NCBI RefSeq assembly: GCF_026339875.1
Contig: NZ_JAPEPZ010000001.1
Location: 6,386,001 to 6,450,000, forward strand
DNA: 64,000 nt
From: Streptomyces sp. NBC_01571
Lineage (GTDB): Bacteria > Actinomycetota > Actinomycetes > Streptomycetales > Streptomycetaceae
Direction: 5' to 3'
Of the stretch, positions 40,299-49,700 are shown piece by piece; the stretch's first letter is position 1; each line of letters begins with the position of its first letter. The translations under genes and the position numbers were made by a program. Under the pieces are notes generated by a model. The model was not told the DNA's origin. It did not search any database and saw only the letters and a program-made list of their open reading frames with translations.

Positions 40299-41524
40299 GC
40301 TACAGCACCGCTGACTCCTTGCCCAGGGTGACGTCGGACGACGTACGAGGCGCCCAGAAGATGCTGTCGGGCGTGGCGCGGATGACCGCGATGGAGGGCA
40401 GCAGGTACCTGTCCCAGCTGGTGGGCGCCCCGGTGCACCTCAAGTGCGAGAACCTCCAGCGCACCGGTTCGTTCAAACTGCGTGGCGCGTACGTGCGGAT
40501 CGCGGGGCTTCTGCCGGAGGAGCGCGCGGCCGGTGTGGTCGCGGCGAGCGCCGGGAACCACGCGCAGGGAGTGGCCCTCGCGTCCTCTCTGCTGGGCGTG
40601 CGTTCCACGGTCTTCATGCCGACGGGGGCCCCGCTGCCGAAGGTCGCGGCCACCCGTGACTACGGCGCCGAGGTGAGGCTGCACGGTCAGGTGGTCGACG
40701 AGACGCTGGCCGCCGCCCAGGAGTACGCGGCCGCGACGGGAGCGGTGTTCATCCATCCCTTCGACCACCCCGACATCATCGCGGGCCAGGGCACGGTCGG
40801 TCTGGAGATCCTGGAGCAGTGCCCGGAGGTGCGCACGATCGTCGTCGGGATCGGCGGCGGCGGCCTGGCCGCGGGCGTCGCGGTCGCGGTGAAGTCGATC
40901 CGACCCGATGTGCGGATCGTCGGTGTGCAGGCGGCGGGCGCCGCGGCGTACCCGCCCTCGCTGGCGGCCGGCCGGCCGGTGCCGGTCGCGAACCCGGCGA
41001 CGATGGCCGACGGCATCAAGGTCGGACGGCCGGGCGACGTGCCGTTCGAGATCATCCGTGACCTCGTGGACGAGGTGCGCACGGTCTCCGAGAACAGCCT
41101 GTCCAGCGCGCTGCTGCTCTGTCTGGAGCGGGCGAAGCTGGTCGTCGAACCGGCCGGCGCGAGCCCGGTGGCGGCGCTGCTGCAGGAGCCGGACACCTTC
41201 GAGGGGCCGGTCGTCGCGCTGTTGTCCGGCGGCAACGTGGATCCGCTGCTGATGCAGCGCATCCTGCGGCACGGCATGGCGGCGAGCGGACGCTACCTGG
41301 CGGTCACGCTCCGGCTGACGGACCGGCCCGGGGCCCTGGCCACACTTCTCGGGGTGTTGTCAGTGGCGGACGCTAACGTCCTCGACGTGAGCCACGTGCG
41401 AACCGATCCCCGGCTCGGGCTCACGGAGGTGGAGGTCGAGCTGCACCTGGAGACGAAGGGCCCGGAGCACTGCGCCGAGGTCGGCCGCGCCCTGCGCGAG
41501 GCGGGCTACACGGTCATCGACTGA
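40295..41524 (+). CDS. ilvA: threonine ammonia-lyase (threonine dehydratase)
   Basis: A 409-residue PLP enzyme that converts threonine to 2-oxobutyrate, the first step toward isoleucine. The PLP lysine lies in TGSFKLRGAY, the Ser/Asn contacts in ASAGNHAQGVAL, and the phosphate-binding loop is GIGGGGLAAG. The C-terminal 75 residues form one ACT domain (LTDRPGALATLLGVL), which is the short-form regulatory arrangement. The catabolic (TdcB-like) form has the same layout, so the biosynthetic role is inferred. Translation seems coupled to a 9-codon upstream ORF. Confidence 0.92.
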   Translation: MSYSTADSLPRVTSDDVRGAQKMLSGVARMTAMEGSRYLSQLVGAPVHLKCENLQRTGSFKLRGAYVRIAGLLPEERAAGVVAASAGNHAQGVALASSLLGVRSTVFMPTGAPLPKVAATRDYGAEVRLHGQVVDETLAAAQEYAAATGAVFIHPFDHPDIIAGQGTVGLEILEQCPEVRTIVVGIGGGGLAAGVAVAVKSIRPDVRIVGVQAAGAAAYPPSLAAGRPVPVANPATMADGIKVGRPGDVPFEIIRDLVDEVRTVSENSLSSALLLCLERAKLVVEPAGASPVAALLQEPDTFEGPVVALLSGGNVDPLLMQRILRHGMAASGRYLAVTLRLTDRPGALATLLGVLSVADANVLDVSHVRTDPRLGLTEVEVELHLETKGPEHCAEVGRALREAGYTVID

Positions 41525-41589
41525 GGTCGGAGGCAGGTCCGGGGCAGGTCGGATGCCCTTTCGTCGCCCGATGGAAAAATCTGTTGAGC

Positions 41590-41607
41590 AACGCGATACA
41601 TCGCGTT
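41590..41607 (+). promoter_or_regulatory. palindromic operator upstream of the drug exporter operon
   Basis: AACGCGAT-AC-ATCGCGTT is a perfect 8-bp dyad with a 2-bp centre. The next bases (ACGGTGTG) and AT-rich sequence before it (AAAAATCTGTTG) suggest a promoter around the dyad. Palindromes of the CGCGATACATCGCG type are common before PadR- or TetR-regulated DrrAB exporters. The regulator gene is not next to it in this window. Confidence 0.65.
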
Positions 41608-41690
41608 ACGGTGTGTCTTCCGTCCGCTCGTGGGGGCCGGAGCAGGCGCGCAACCGCTCGTCTCACTCCCCCGAACCCACCCGAAATCAG

Positions 41691-41759
41691 CAGTACACAC
41701 CAGTACTCCCCAGTACTCACCAGTGCTCACGGTACTCACGAGAACTCAGAAGAACTCAC
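41691..41759. repeat. decamer repeat array in the exporter leader
   Basis: CAGTACACAC, CAGTACTCCC, CAGTACTCAC and CAGTGCTCAC follow without gap (41691-41730). Three weaker units (GGTACTCAC, AGAACTCA, AGAACTCAC) continue to 41759. The exact 10-bp period and low GC make the array stand out between the operator at 41590 and the first exporter gene at 41792. Confidence 0.85.
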
Positions 41760-41791
41760 CGTGAAAATCCCCAAAGACGTGGAGAACTCAC

Positions 41792-42802
41792 ATGCCAGGC
41801 GCCATCTACGCCGAAGGCCTGGTCAAGACCTTCGGTGACGTAAAGGCTCTGGACGGCGTCGACCTCGACGTACCCGAGGGCACCGTCCTGGGCCTCCTCG
41901 GGCCGAACGGCGCGGGCAAGACCACCGCCGTCCGCTGCCTGACGACCCTGTTGCGACCCGACAGCGGCAAAGTGGTCGTCGCCGGCGTCGACGTGCTCAG
42001 GCACCCCGACGCGGTACGGCGCAGGGTCGGCCTGTCCGGACAGTTCGCAGCGGTCGACGAGTACCTGACCGGCCGCGAGAACCTCCAGATGGTCGGCAGG
42101 CTCTACCAGATGAGGTCCAAGGCCGCGAAGGACCGGGCCGTCGAGCTGCTCGCCCAGTTCCATCTGACGGACGCGGCCGACCGCCCCGCGAAGACCTACT
42201 CGGGCGGCATGCGCCGCCGGCTCGACCTGGCCGCCGCGCTGGTCGTCTCCCCGCCGGTGATGTTCATGGACGAGCCGACGACGGGCCTCGACCCGCGCAA
42301 CCGCCAGCAGCTGTGGGAGGTCATCAAGCAACTCGTCTCCGGCGGTACGACGCTCCTGCTGACCACCCAGTACCTGGAGGAGGCCGACCACCTCGCGCAC
42401 AACATCTGTGTGGTCGACCACGGCCGTGTCATCGCCCGCGGCACCGCCGACGAGCTGAAGGCGCGGACCGGCGGCGAGCGCGTCGAGGTCGTCGTGCACG
42501 ACCGCGAGCACTTGGCGACCGCCGCCGGGGTGCTGCGCGGCTTCGGCAAGGGCGAGAGCACCGTCGAGGACCACACCCGCAAGCTCACCGTCCCCGTCAC
42601 CGGCGGCGCCAAGCTCCTCGTGGAGGTCATCCGGGAGCTGGACACGCGCGGTATCGAGATCGACGACATCGGCCTGCGCCGGCCCACGCTCGACGACGTC
42701 TTCCTCTCCCTCACCGGCCATGTGGCCGAGGTGAAGGAAGAGGAGCACGGCGAGGCCGCGGACGCGAAGGGCCGCAAGGCGAAGAAGGAGTCCGTGAAGT
42801 GA
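41792..42802 (+). CDS. DrrA-type ABC exporter ATP-binding protein
   Basis: A 336-residue ATPase of the daunorubicin-resistance (DrrA) family. It has Walker A GPNGAGKTT (about residues 36-44), the signature YSGGMRRRLDLA, Walker B VMFMDEPTTGLDP and the switch His position in TTQYLEEAD. The C-terminal DrrA-type extension (about 230-310) ends in a Lys/Glu-rich tail. With the permease encoded next it forms a two-gene drug or lipid exporter. The stop overlaps the permease start (GTGA, 42799-42802). The upstream dyad and decamer array suggest tight regulation. Confidence 0.94.
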   Translation: MPGAIYAEGLVKTFGDVKALDGVDLDVPEGTVLGLLGPNGAGKTTAVRCLTTLLRPDSGKVVVAGVDVLRHPDAVRRRVGLSGQFAAVDEYLTGRENLQMVGRLYQMRSKAAKDRAVELLAQFHLTDAADRPAKTYSGGMRRRLDLAAALVVSPPVMFMDEPTTGLDPRNRQQLWEVIKQLVSGGTTLLLTTQYLEEADHLAHNICVVDHGRVIARGTADELKARTGGERVEVVVHDREHLATAAGVLRGFGKGESTVEDHTRKLTVPVTGGAKLLVEVIRELDTRGIEIDDIGLRRPTLDDVFLSLTGHVAEVKEEEHGEAADAKGRKAKKESVK

Positions 42803-43650
42803 GTGCCGTGACAGACGCCGCCCCCGTGCCGGCCCCCAAGGGAGTCCTCGGCCAGTCCGTGCGCGACTCCCTGGTCATCGCCCACCGGAATCTGATCCGC
42901 ATGGGCCGGATTCCCGAGATGCTCATCTTCGGGCTGATCCAGCCCATCATGTTCGTGGTGCTGTTCACCTACGTGTTCGGCGGCTCGATCCAGATCGGTT
43001 CGTCCAGCACCACTCAGGCCTACCGCGAGTTCCTGATGGCCGGCATCTTCGCCCAGACCGTCACGTTCGCCACGGCGGGTGCGGGTGCGGGCATCGCGGA
43101 CGACATGCACAAGGGCCTCATCGACCGCTTCCGCTCCCTGCCGATGGCGCGTGGCGCGGTGCTGACCGGCCGCACCCTCGCCGACCTGGTGCAGACGGCG
43201 CTCACACTCGTCGTCCTCGCGGTCGTCGCGGTGATCGTCGGCTGGCGCACGCACGAGAACCTCGGCAAGGTACTCGCCGGATTCGGCCTGCTCCTGCTCC
43301 TCGGGTACGCGTTCTCGTGGATCGGCGCGCTCATCGGCCTGTCCGTGCGCACTCCCGAAGCAGCGACCTCGGGCGGCCTGATCTGGCTGTTTCCGCTGAC
43401 CTTCATCTCGAACGCGTTCGTGGACGCGAATCAGATGCCGGCCTTCCTGCGGCACATCGCGGAGTGGAACCCGTTCAGCGCCACGGTGCAGGCGTGCCGC
43501 GAGCTGTTCGGCAACCTCCCCCCGGGCTTCCGGACACCCGACGCGTGGCCCATGCAGCACCCCGTGTGGGCCTCGCTGATCTGGTCGGTCGTGATCATCC
43601 TGGTCTTCCGGACGCTGGCGGTACGCAAGTACCGGTCCGCCACGGCCTGA
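42799..43650 (+). CDS. DrrB-type ABC-2 exporter permease
   Basis: A 283-residue integral membrane protein with six hydrophobic helices of the ABC-2 type (QPIMFVVLFTYVFGG first). The conserved loop ends in FPLTFISNAFVDANQMP and WNPFSATVQACRELFG. It pairs with the DrrA-type ATPase whose stop overlaps this GTG start; GAAGGAG lies 8 bases upstream. The substrate is unknown, but hydrophobic antibiotics are usual. A bidirectional terminator follows. Confidence 0.93.
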   Translation: MSAVTDAAPVPAPKGVLGQSVRDSLVIAHRNLIRMGRIPEMLIFGLIQPIMFVVLFTYVFGGSIQIGSSSTTQAYREFLMAGIFAQTVTFATAGAGAGIADDMHKGLIDRFRSLPMARGAVLTGRTLADLVQTALTLVVLAVVAVIVGWRTHENLGKVLAGFGLLLLLGYAFSWIGALIGLSVRTPEAATSGGLIWLFPLTFISNAFVDANQMPAFLRHIAEWNPFSATVQACRELFGNLPPGFRTPDAWPMQHPVWASLIWSVVIILVFRTLAVRKYRSATA

Positions 43651-43709
43651 CCGGGCCCGCCCGGCCGAGTCGGCGGAGCGGGGCCCGGTGACAGGGGCCC
43701 GCACATGAC

Positions 43710-43737
43710 GGTGCCCCCGGCGCGGGCCGGGGGCACC
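43710..43737. terminator. bidirectional terminator between the exporter and greA
   Basis: A 12-bp perfect stem (GGTGCCCCCGGC and its complement) around GCGG. A second, wider pairing ACCGGGCCC/GGGCCCGGT (43650-43658 with 43681-43689) lies just before it. Confidence 0.85.
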
Positions 43738-43789
43738 ATCGGAGCGAAGGTTCCGGGACCGGAGTTCGGCCGTGCCCGGTCGGGGGGGC

Positions 43790-44287
43790 TCAGCCCTGGT
43801 AGGGCTCGGCCTTGAGGATCTTCACCGAGGCGAGCTTGCCGTTGGGCAGCTCGTACTGGGCGTCCTCGCCGACCTTCTTGCCGTTCACGCCGGAGCCCAG
43901 GGGGGACTGCGGCGAGTACGTCTCGATGTCGGCGCTGGCGTACTCGCGCGAGGCGAGCAGGAAGTCCAGCGTGTCGTCCTCGTCACCGTCGAAGGCGATG
44001 GTGACGACCATGCCGGGGGCGACCACGCCGTCCGCCGCGGGGGCCTCGCCCACCTTGGCCTTCTCCAGGAGCTGGGTCAGCTGGCGCACACGGAGCTCCT
44101 GCTTGCCCTGCTCTTCCTTGGCCGCGTGGTACCCGCCGTTCTCCCGCAGGTCGCCCTCCTCGCGCGCGGCCGCGATCTTGGCGGCGATCTCCGTGCGCGC
44201 GGGACCAGACAGGTACTCCAGCTCGGCCCTGAGCTGGTTGTACGCCTCCTGGGTCAGCCAGGTGACGTTCTCGCTGGTCTGGGTCAC
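43790..44287 (-). CDS. greA: transcription elongation factor GreA
   Basis: A 165-residue factor that rescues backtracked RNA polymerase by stimulating transcript cleavage. The N-terminal coiled coil carries the acidic tip in EEGDLRENGGYHAAKEEQ. The C-terminal FKBP-like domain includes YSPQSPLG, close to the family's SPxSPxG. The GTG start 44285-44287 has GAGGAG upstream; a longer upstream frame is not supported. It is a core housekeeping gene. Confidence 0.95.
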   Translation of the reverse strand: MTQTSENVTWLTQEAYNQLRAELEYLSGPARTEIAAKIAAAREEGDLRENGGYHAAKEEQGKQELRVRQLTQLLEKAKVGEAPAADGVVAPGMVVTIAFDGDEDDTLDFLLASREYASADIETYSPQSPLGSGVNGKKVGEDAQYELPNGKLASVKILKAEPYQG

Positions 44288-44465
44288 AGGTGCTCCTCGT
44301 AGGTACTGGGAATACAAAGCATCGCCCTACCCAGAAGCATGTTCTTTCACGGGTGGGCGAAACCACGAGCCTAACAATTCAGCGGCTCAAGGGGGAGGAC
44401 ATAAGACATCAGAATTACGTCAACCCAGGTCAGGACTGGTGTCACGGGTGAAGTGACCGGGGATG

Positions 44466-44864
44466 TCAGTCGGCGTGACAGCCGAGCAGCTCCGCCGTGC
44501 TGCCGCGGGAGGTCGTACGGAGCGTGACGACCTTGTCGATGCGCGAGGCGTCCTGGTCGAAGCGGAAGTCCGCGCGGCCCACCTCCGCGCCGTCGGCGCT
44601 CTGCGAGCGGAGGGTGCAGTAGCCGTGGGCGTCCGCGTCCTTGTGCACCTCCAGGTGCACCTGGACGGAGTCGGCCGAGGCGTCGAAGGTGATCACCTGG
44701 GCGCTGATCTTGTTCTCGCCGACGTAGTAGTACGCGAACCAGCCGATCAGGACGAGCAGGGCGACCCCGAGAACACTGCCGAGGATCTTGAGTTTCCGGT
44801 CGGCACGCTCGTCCGCGGAGCGGCCGTACCGGCCCTCGGGCAGCTGTGTGCGCGCCGTACTCAT
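44466..44864 (-). CDS. DUF4307 family membrane protein
   Basis: A 132-residue protein with a charged N-terminus, one membrane helix (ILGSVLGVALLVLIGWFAYYY, about residues 27-47) and an extracytoplasmic beta-rich domain of about 85 residues holding two Cys (GYCTL and LLGCHAD). This matches DUF4307 of actinobacteria, which is usually found next to mca, as here (divergent, 181 bases apart). The function is unknown; a link to mycothiol metabolism is only suggested by the neighbourhood. Confidence 0.85.
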   Translation of the reverse strand: MSTARTQLPEGRYGRSADERADRKLKILGSVLGVALLVLIGWFAYYYVGENKISAQVITFDASADSVQVHLEVHKDADAHGYCTLRSQSADGAEVGRADFRFDQDASRIDKVVTLRTTSRGSTAELLGCHAD

Positions 44865-45045
44865 GATCGTCCTCTCGGCAGGGCCTGGACCGGGGCATGG
44901 CCGAGGTCCTGGAAGGGGCCCAGGGACCGGGCCCCGGAATTATTCGCCCCCCGATTCCGTCACTATAGAAGCCGCCCACAGCGCTGATTCACGCCGGGCG
45001 CCGACAGCCGACCCAGGCGACAGCCGACTGACCGAGGATTGAGTC

Positions 45046-45927
45046 TTGACTGACCAGCTGCGACTGATGGCCGTGCACGCCCACCCCGACGACGAGTCGA
45101 GCAAGGGAGCGGCCACCATGGCGAAGTACGTGTCCGAGGGGGTGGACGTGCTGGTCGTGACCTGCACGGGCGGGGAGCGCGGCTCCATCCTCAACCCGAA
45201 GCTCCAGGGCGACACGTACATCGAGGAGCACATCCACGAGGTACGCAAGAAGGAGATGGACGAGGCCCGCGAGATCCTCGGCGTCAAGCAGGAGTGGCTC
45301 GGCTTCGTCGACTCGGGCCTGCCCGAGGGCGACCCGCTGCCGCCGCTGCCCGAGGGCTGTTTCGCGCTCGAGGACGTCGACAAGGCGGCCGGTGAGCTGG
45401 TCAGGCAGATCCGCTCCTTCCGTCCCCAGGTGATCACCACCTACGACGAGAACGGCGGTTACCCGCACCCCGACCACATCATGACCCACAAGATCTCGAT
45501 GGTGGCCTTCGACGGCGCGGCGGACACCGAGAAGTACCCGGAGTCCGAGTACGGCCCGGCCTTCCAGCCGCGGAAGCTCTACTACAACCAGGGCTTCAAC
45601 CGCCCGCGCACCGAGGCACTGCACAACGCGCTGCTGGACCGCGGCCTGGAGTCGCCGTACGGGGACTGGCTGAAGCGCTGGAACGAGTTCGAGCGCACCG
45701 AGCGCACGCTGACCACGCACGTTCCGTGTGCCGAGTTCTTCGAGATCAGGGACAAGGCGCTGATCGCGCACGCCACCCAGATCGACCCCGACGGCGGCTG
45801 GTTCAAGGTCCCCATGGAGATCCAGAAGGAGGTCTGGCCGACCGAGGAGTACGAGCTCGCGACGTCCCTGGTCGATACCTCCCTCCCCGAGGACGACCTC
45901 TTTGCGGGCATCCGCGACAATGCCTGA
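45046..45927 (+). CDS. mca: mycothiol S-conjugate amidase Mca
   Basis: A 293-residue zinc amidase that cleaves mycothiol-xenobiotic conjugates to a mercapturic acid and GlcN-inositol, the detoxification route of actinobacteria. The zinc motif is HAHPDDESSKGAAT at the N-terminus, with a later His-x2-His in YPHPDHIMTH. The TTG start at 45046 (LTDQLRLMAVHAHPDDE) fits family N-termini and has GAGGA upstream. It overlaps the next small gene by 8 bases. MshB is the paralogue to consider, but the length and LNPKLQGDTYIEEH segment favour Mca. Confidence 0.93.
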   Translation: MTDQLRLMAVHAHPDDESSKGAATMAKYVSEGVDVLVVTCTGGERGSILNPKLQGDTYIEEHIHEVRKKEMDEAREILGVKQEWLGFVDSGLPEGDPLPPLPEGCFALEDVDKAAGELVRQIRSFRPQVITTYDENGGYPHPDHIMTHKISMVAFDGAADTEKYPESEYGPAFQPRKLYYNQGFNRPRTEALHNALLDRGLESPYGDWLKRWNEFERTERTLTTHVPCAEFFEIRDKALIAHATQIDPDGGWFKVPMEIQKEVWPTEEYELATSLVDTSLPEDDLFAGIRDNA

Positions 45928-46180
45928 CATGAGCGCAAGCCTGGCACTGACGCACCTCGTCCCCCTCGCCAAGGAGGTCGACGAGAACAAGGTCACCCCC
46001 GGTGTCCTCGGCTTCATCGTCTTCGCGGTGATGGCCCTGGCCGTGTGGGGTCTGATGAAGTCCATGAACCGCCGACTGGGCAAGGTCACCTTCGAGGAGG
46101 AGGCGGGGAAGGACACCGCGGCCTCCGGCAAGGGGGCCGGCGGCCCGGCGGGCGGAAAGGCCTCCCCCGCGAAGGGCTGA
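45920..46180 (+). CDS. small membrane protein downstream of mca
   Basis: An 86-residue protein (ATG 45920, overlapping the mca stop). It has one hydrophobic helix (GVLGFIVFAVMALAVWGLM) and a Lys/Gly-rich cytoplasmic tail. This gene is a constant follower of mca in Streptomyces as I recall, but its function is not known. Translation is coupled to mca. Confidence 0.78.
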   Translation: MPDMSASLALTHLVPLAKEVDENKVTPGVLGFIVFAVMALAVWGLMKSMNRRLGKVTFEEEAGKDTAASGKGAGGPAGGKASPAKG

Positions 46181-46761
46181 GTCCCCGGCGCGCCCGCTCC
46201 GCGCGGCGCGAGTGGTCCGCCGGGACGGTAGCGGGTGTGCGTACGCCGGTCGTGGACGGCCGGGGTACGCACCCGGGCGGCCGCTCCCGCGGGCGGTGAC
46301 GCCCGGACGCGTGGACACCGACGAGACGACGGCCGAGGCTGCCCTGCGGCCACGGCTCCCCGGCCGTCCACGTCGCACGGACACGGCCGCCGGCCGGCGG
46401 CATGCCGGTCGCGGACCCGGACGCGGTGCCGATCGGGACGTGGTGCCGATCGGGACGTGGTGCCGATCCCGGCGTCTCCGGTGCCGATCTCGGCGTACGC
46501 GGTGCCCGAGTCCGGCATACGCGGGGTGGATCTCGTCGTACGCGCTGCCGATCCTGGCGTACGCGGTGCCCGACTCCCGCGCATCCGGTGCCGATCTCGG
46601 CGCACGCGCTGCCGATCTCGGCTCCGGCGTACGCGGGTTGGATCTCGGCGTACGCGGTGCCGACTCCGGCGTACCCGGTGTCGTCCGTTTCCCGGCGCGC
46701 GGGTACCGGAAGCCGTCGCGCGTACGCCGGTCGGCGGGGCGTGCCGTACGGCCCCCGGGTC
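46181..46761. repeat. 581-bp intergenic region with about twelve degenerate 21-bp repeats
   Basis: Repeat units run from 46425 to 46680. The consensus is GGTGCCGATCTCGGCGTACGC, with most units 21 bp and some of 17, 22 or 27 bp. In a plus-strand frame a 21-bp unit would read GADLGVR, but the 22-bp units break any frame, so the array is probably non-coding. The flanks 46181-46424 and 46681-46761 show no gene. Confidence 0.8.
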
Positions 46762-49700
46762 CTACGGGACCCTTCCGACCGCCACCCCCATGACCTCCCG
46801 GGAATGCCGGCTGGGCACCATCCGCAGGCGCCAGGCCTGCCATCCCGCGTCCAGGTCGACCCCCCGTTCCAGCAGGAGCTGGTACGCCTCGACGTAGTCG
46901 TCGAGCTTTCCGTCGCGGGAGGGGTGGCCGGAGCGGGAGAGCTGGGCCAGTTCCTCCAGGGCGACGGCGCTGCCCACTTCCAGGCCGCCCGCGGACGCGT
47001 ACGGCAGCAGGGTGCACCTCAGGAACCTCGCCCAGTCCTCGCCCCGCCGGTCGCCGTACGAGGCGAAGAGGCCGGCCGCCTCGTCGCACAGCGCGAGGGC
47101 CTGTGGCGTACGGGCGTTGCCCGCGTCGACCACCGCCAGTTCCAGGCACGTCCACGCCTCGCCGTGCGCCACGCCGATGCGCTGGAAGTCGGCCCGCGCG
47201 TCCACCAGCAGCTGGCGGGCGAAGCCCGAGTTGCGCAGCGAGCCGGTCTGGGCGGCGCGCTGGTCGCGGGTGACGCGGGCCGAATGGTGACGCGCGCACG
47301 CGAGCCCGTAGACGTCCCGCATCCGGGAGAACATCGAGCGGGAGCGCTCCAGCTCACGGACCGCCCGGTCCAGGTCGCCGGTCTCCTCCAGCGCCTGGCC
47401 CAGGTAGTACACCGTCCAGGCCTCCCCGCGCGCGTCCTCGTTCTCCCGGTGCCGGGAGGCCGCCTGACGCAGGCCCGTGACCGCGGTGGACGGGTCGCCG
47501 TCGACGAGACGGGCCCGGGCCAGCTGGGTCAGGGCCCAGGCCTCGCCACGGGCGTCGCGGGTACGTCCGTACAGATCGAGGGCCTCGTGCAGCTCCCGCT
47601 CCGCGCGCGGTACGTCGCCCATGCGCAGGCCCAGCTGGCCGAGCTGGAAGTGGGCCCAGGCCTCGCCGTGCACGGACTCGCCCTCGTGGTGCAGGACGAG
47701 GGCCTCGGTGAGCAGCGCCAGGGCGGTCGCGATCCGGCCGCGGTCGCGCTCCACCGCGGCCAGCGCGTGCATCGTCCAGGCGCGGTCCGCCGCGAGGTCG
47801 GGGGAGACCTGCAGGTCCATGGCCTCCTGAAGCCTGGCCGCCGCCTCGGTGAGGTTGCCCTGGTGGTGCAGGGTGATGCCGAGCGAGCACAGGGCGCGGG
47901 CCGCGCCCGCGTCGTGGTGCGCCTCGAAGTAGAGGTTCACCACGGACGACAGGGTGGTGTGGGCCTTGTCCAGCTCGCCGAGCTGGCGGGCCGCGATGCC
48001 GGTGCGCCACTGGACCGAGCGGACCAGCAGCCCCTGGTCGACAGCCTGCGTCAGCTCGCTGATCTCGCCCAGGCGGTAGAGGTCGCCGCGCAGCAGGCAG
48101 TAGTCGCACAGGGCGCCCAGAAGGTGCAGTACGGCCGCCTGGTCCACGCCCTCCGCGTGCCGCAGCGCCGCCGTGATGAAGCTCGACTCGTCGTCCAGCC
48201 AGCGCAGGGCCGCGTCGAGGGAGGTGAACCCGTGCGGGCCGAACTGGTCGGCCCGGGTGGACGTCTTGCCGTCGACCAGCCGGATCACCGAGTCCGCGAG
48301 CTCCGCGTAGTTCACGATCAGGCGTTCCTGTGCCGCCGTCCGCTCGGCGGGTTTCTCCTCGTCCAGCAGCCGTGCCTGCGCGAAGGCCCGGACGAGGTCG
48401 TGCAGGCGGTAGCGGCTGCCGCGGACGTGGTCGATCAGGCCCGCCTGTGCCAGTGCCGTCAGGTGGCGGGTGGCTTCCGGTTCGTCCGTCGCCAGCAGGG
48501 ATGCCGCCGCGGCGGTGCCCAGTGAGGCCCGGCCGGCCAGCGCCAGCCGGCGCAGCAGCCGCCGTGCCGCGTCCGTCTGGTCGGTGTAGCGCAGCCACAG
48601 CGCCCGCTCGACCGGTTCCACGGGACCGTACGCCCCGAGGTCGGCGGCGAGCCCGCGCGAGGTGCGGGCGCCGAGCGAGGAACCCGCGAGGCGCAGCGCC
48701 AGCGGGAGACTGCCGCACAGCTCCCGCACCCGGTCGGAGGCCTCGGCGTCGTACGGGTCCGACGCGTCCTGGGCGGCAGCGTTCAGCAGTTCCTCGGCGC
48801 CCGCCGCGTCGAGCGCCTCGACGGGGAGCTGGTGCACCCAGGCGGGGAAGTCGGCGGGCAGGTCGAGTGCGGTGCGGGCGGTGACCAGGACCAGGCTCTC
48901 CGAGCGTTCCGGGACCAGGGTGCGCACCTGCTCGGCGTCGGAGGCGTCGTCGAGCACGATCGTGACCGGCAGACCCGTCAGGTGCTGGTGGTACAGCTCG
49001 GCGAGCCGCCTGACCTGCTGGTCCGGTGAGGAACGTTCACGGAAGAGAAGCTGCTCGCGGGGCGCGCCGAGCCGGTTGAGGAGGTGGAGGAGGGCGTCGC
49101 GGGTGGTCAGGGGCGCCTCCTCGGTGCTGTCGCCGCGCAGGTCGACCACGCACGCGCCCCGAAACTGGTCCCGCAGGCTGTGCGCCGCCCGGATCGCGAG
49201 GGTGCTGCGGCCGGAGCCGGGCACGCCGTGCAGCACCACCACCGTCGGTTTCGACTCCGTGCTGGCGCGTGCCGCGTGCACCCACTGGGCGACCCGTGCC
49301 AGCTCGGTCCGGCGCCCCGCGAACGGACCGTCCGGCTCGGGCAGTTGCCCGAACGACTGCTCCAGCACGCTGCGCCGGCGCGCGGCCGCGCTCTTGTCCG
49401 TGCGGCGCAGCTGCGGCGCACCCTGTTTGGCGCCCGCGGAGGCGCTGACCACCCGCTGCTGGTCGAGGAAGGGGCGGATGCCGCGGACGTCCAGGGCGGT
49501 CAGCCACTGCAGCCGCAGCTGCTCGGGACCGCCGGGCCGGCCGAGTGCTCCGGCCCGGCGGCTCGCGGCGGGCACGTGGGTGGCGGTCACCTTGAGCACG
49601 GTGGCCGCCGCGGCCGCCACCGCGACCGTCGCTCCCGCGCCGATCGCCGTGCCCGCGCCGGTACCCAGCGCCAGGTCCGCGGCGCAGGCGGCGACCGCGG

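Noticed and set aside
46402..48525. A plus-strand 707-codon frame through the 21-bp repeats and the NB-ARC/TPR gene
   Set aside because: It joins non-coding repeats to antisense of a well-supported gene and shows no domain or ribosome site.
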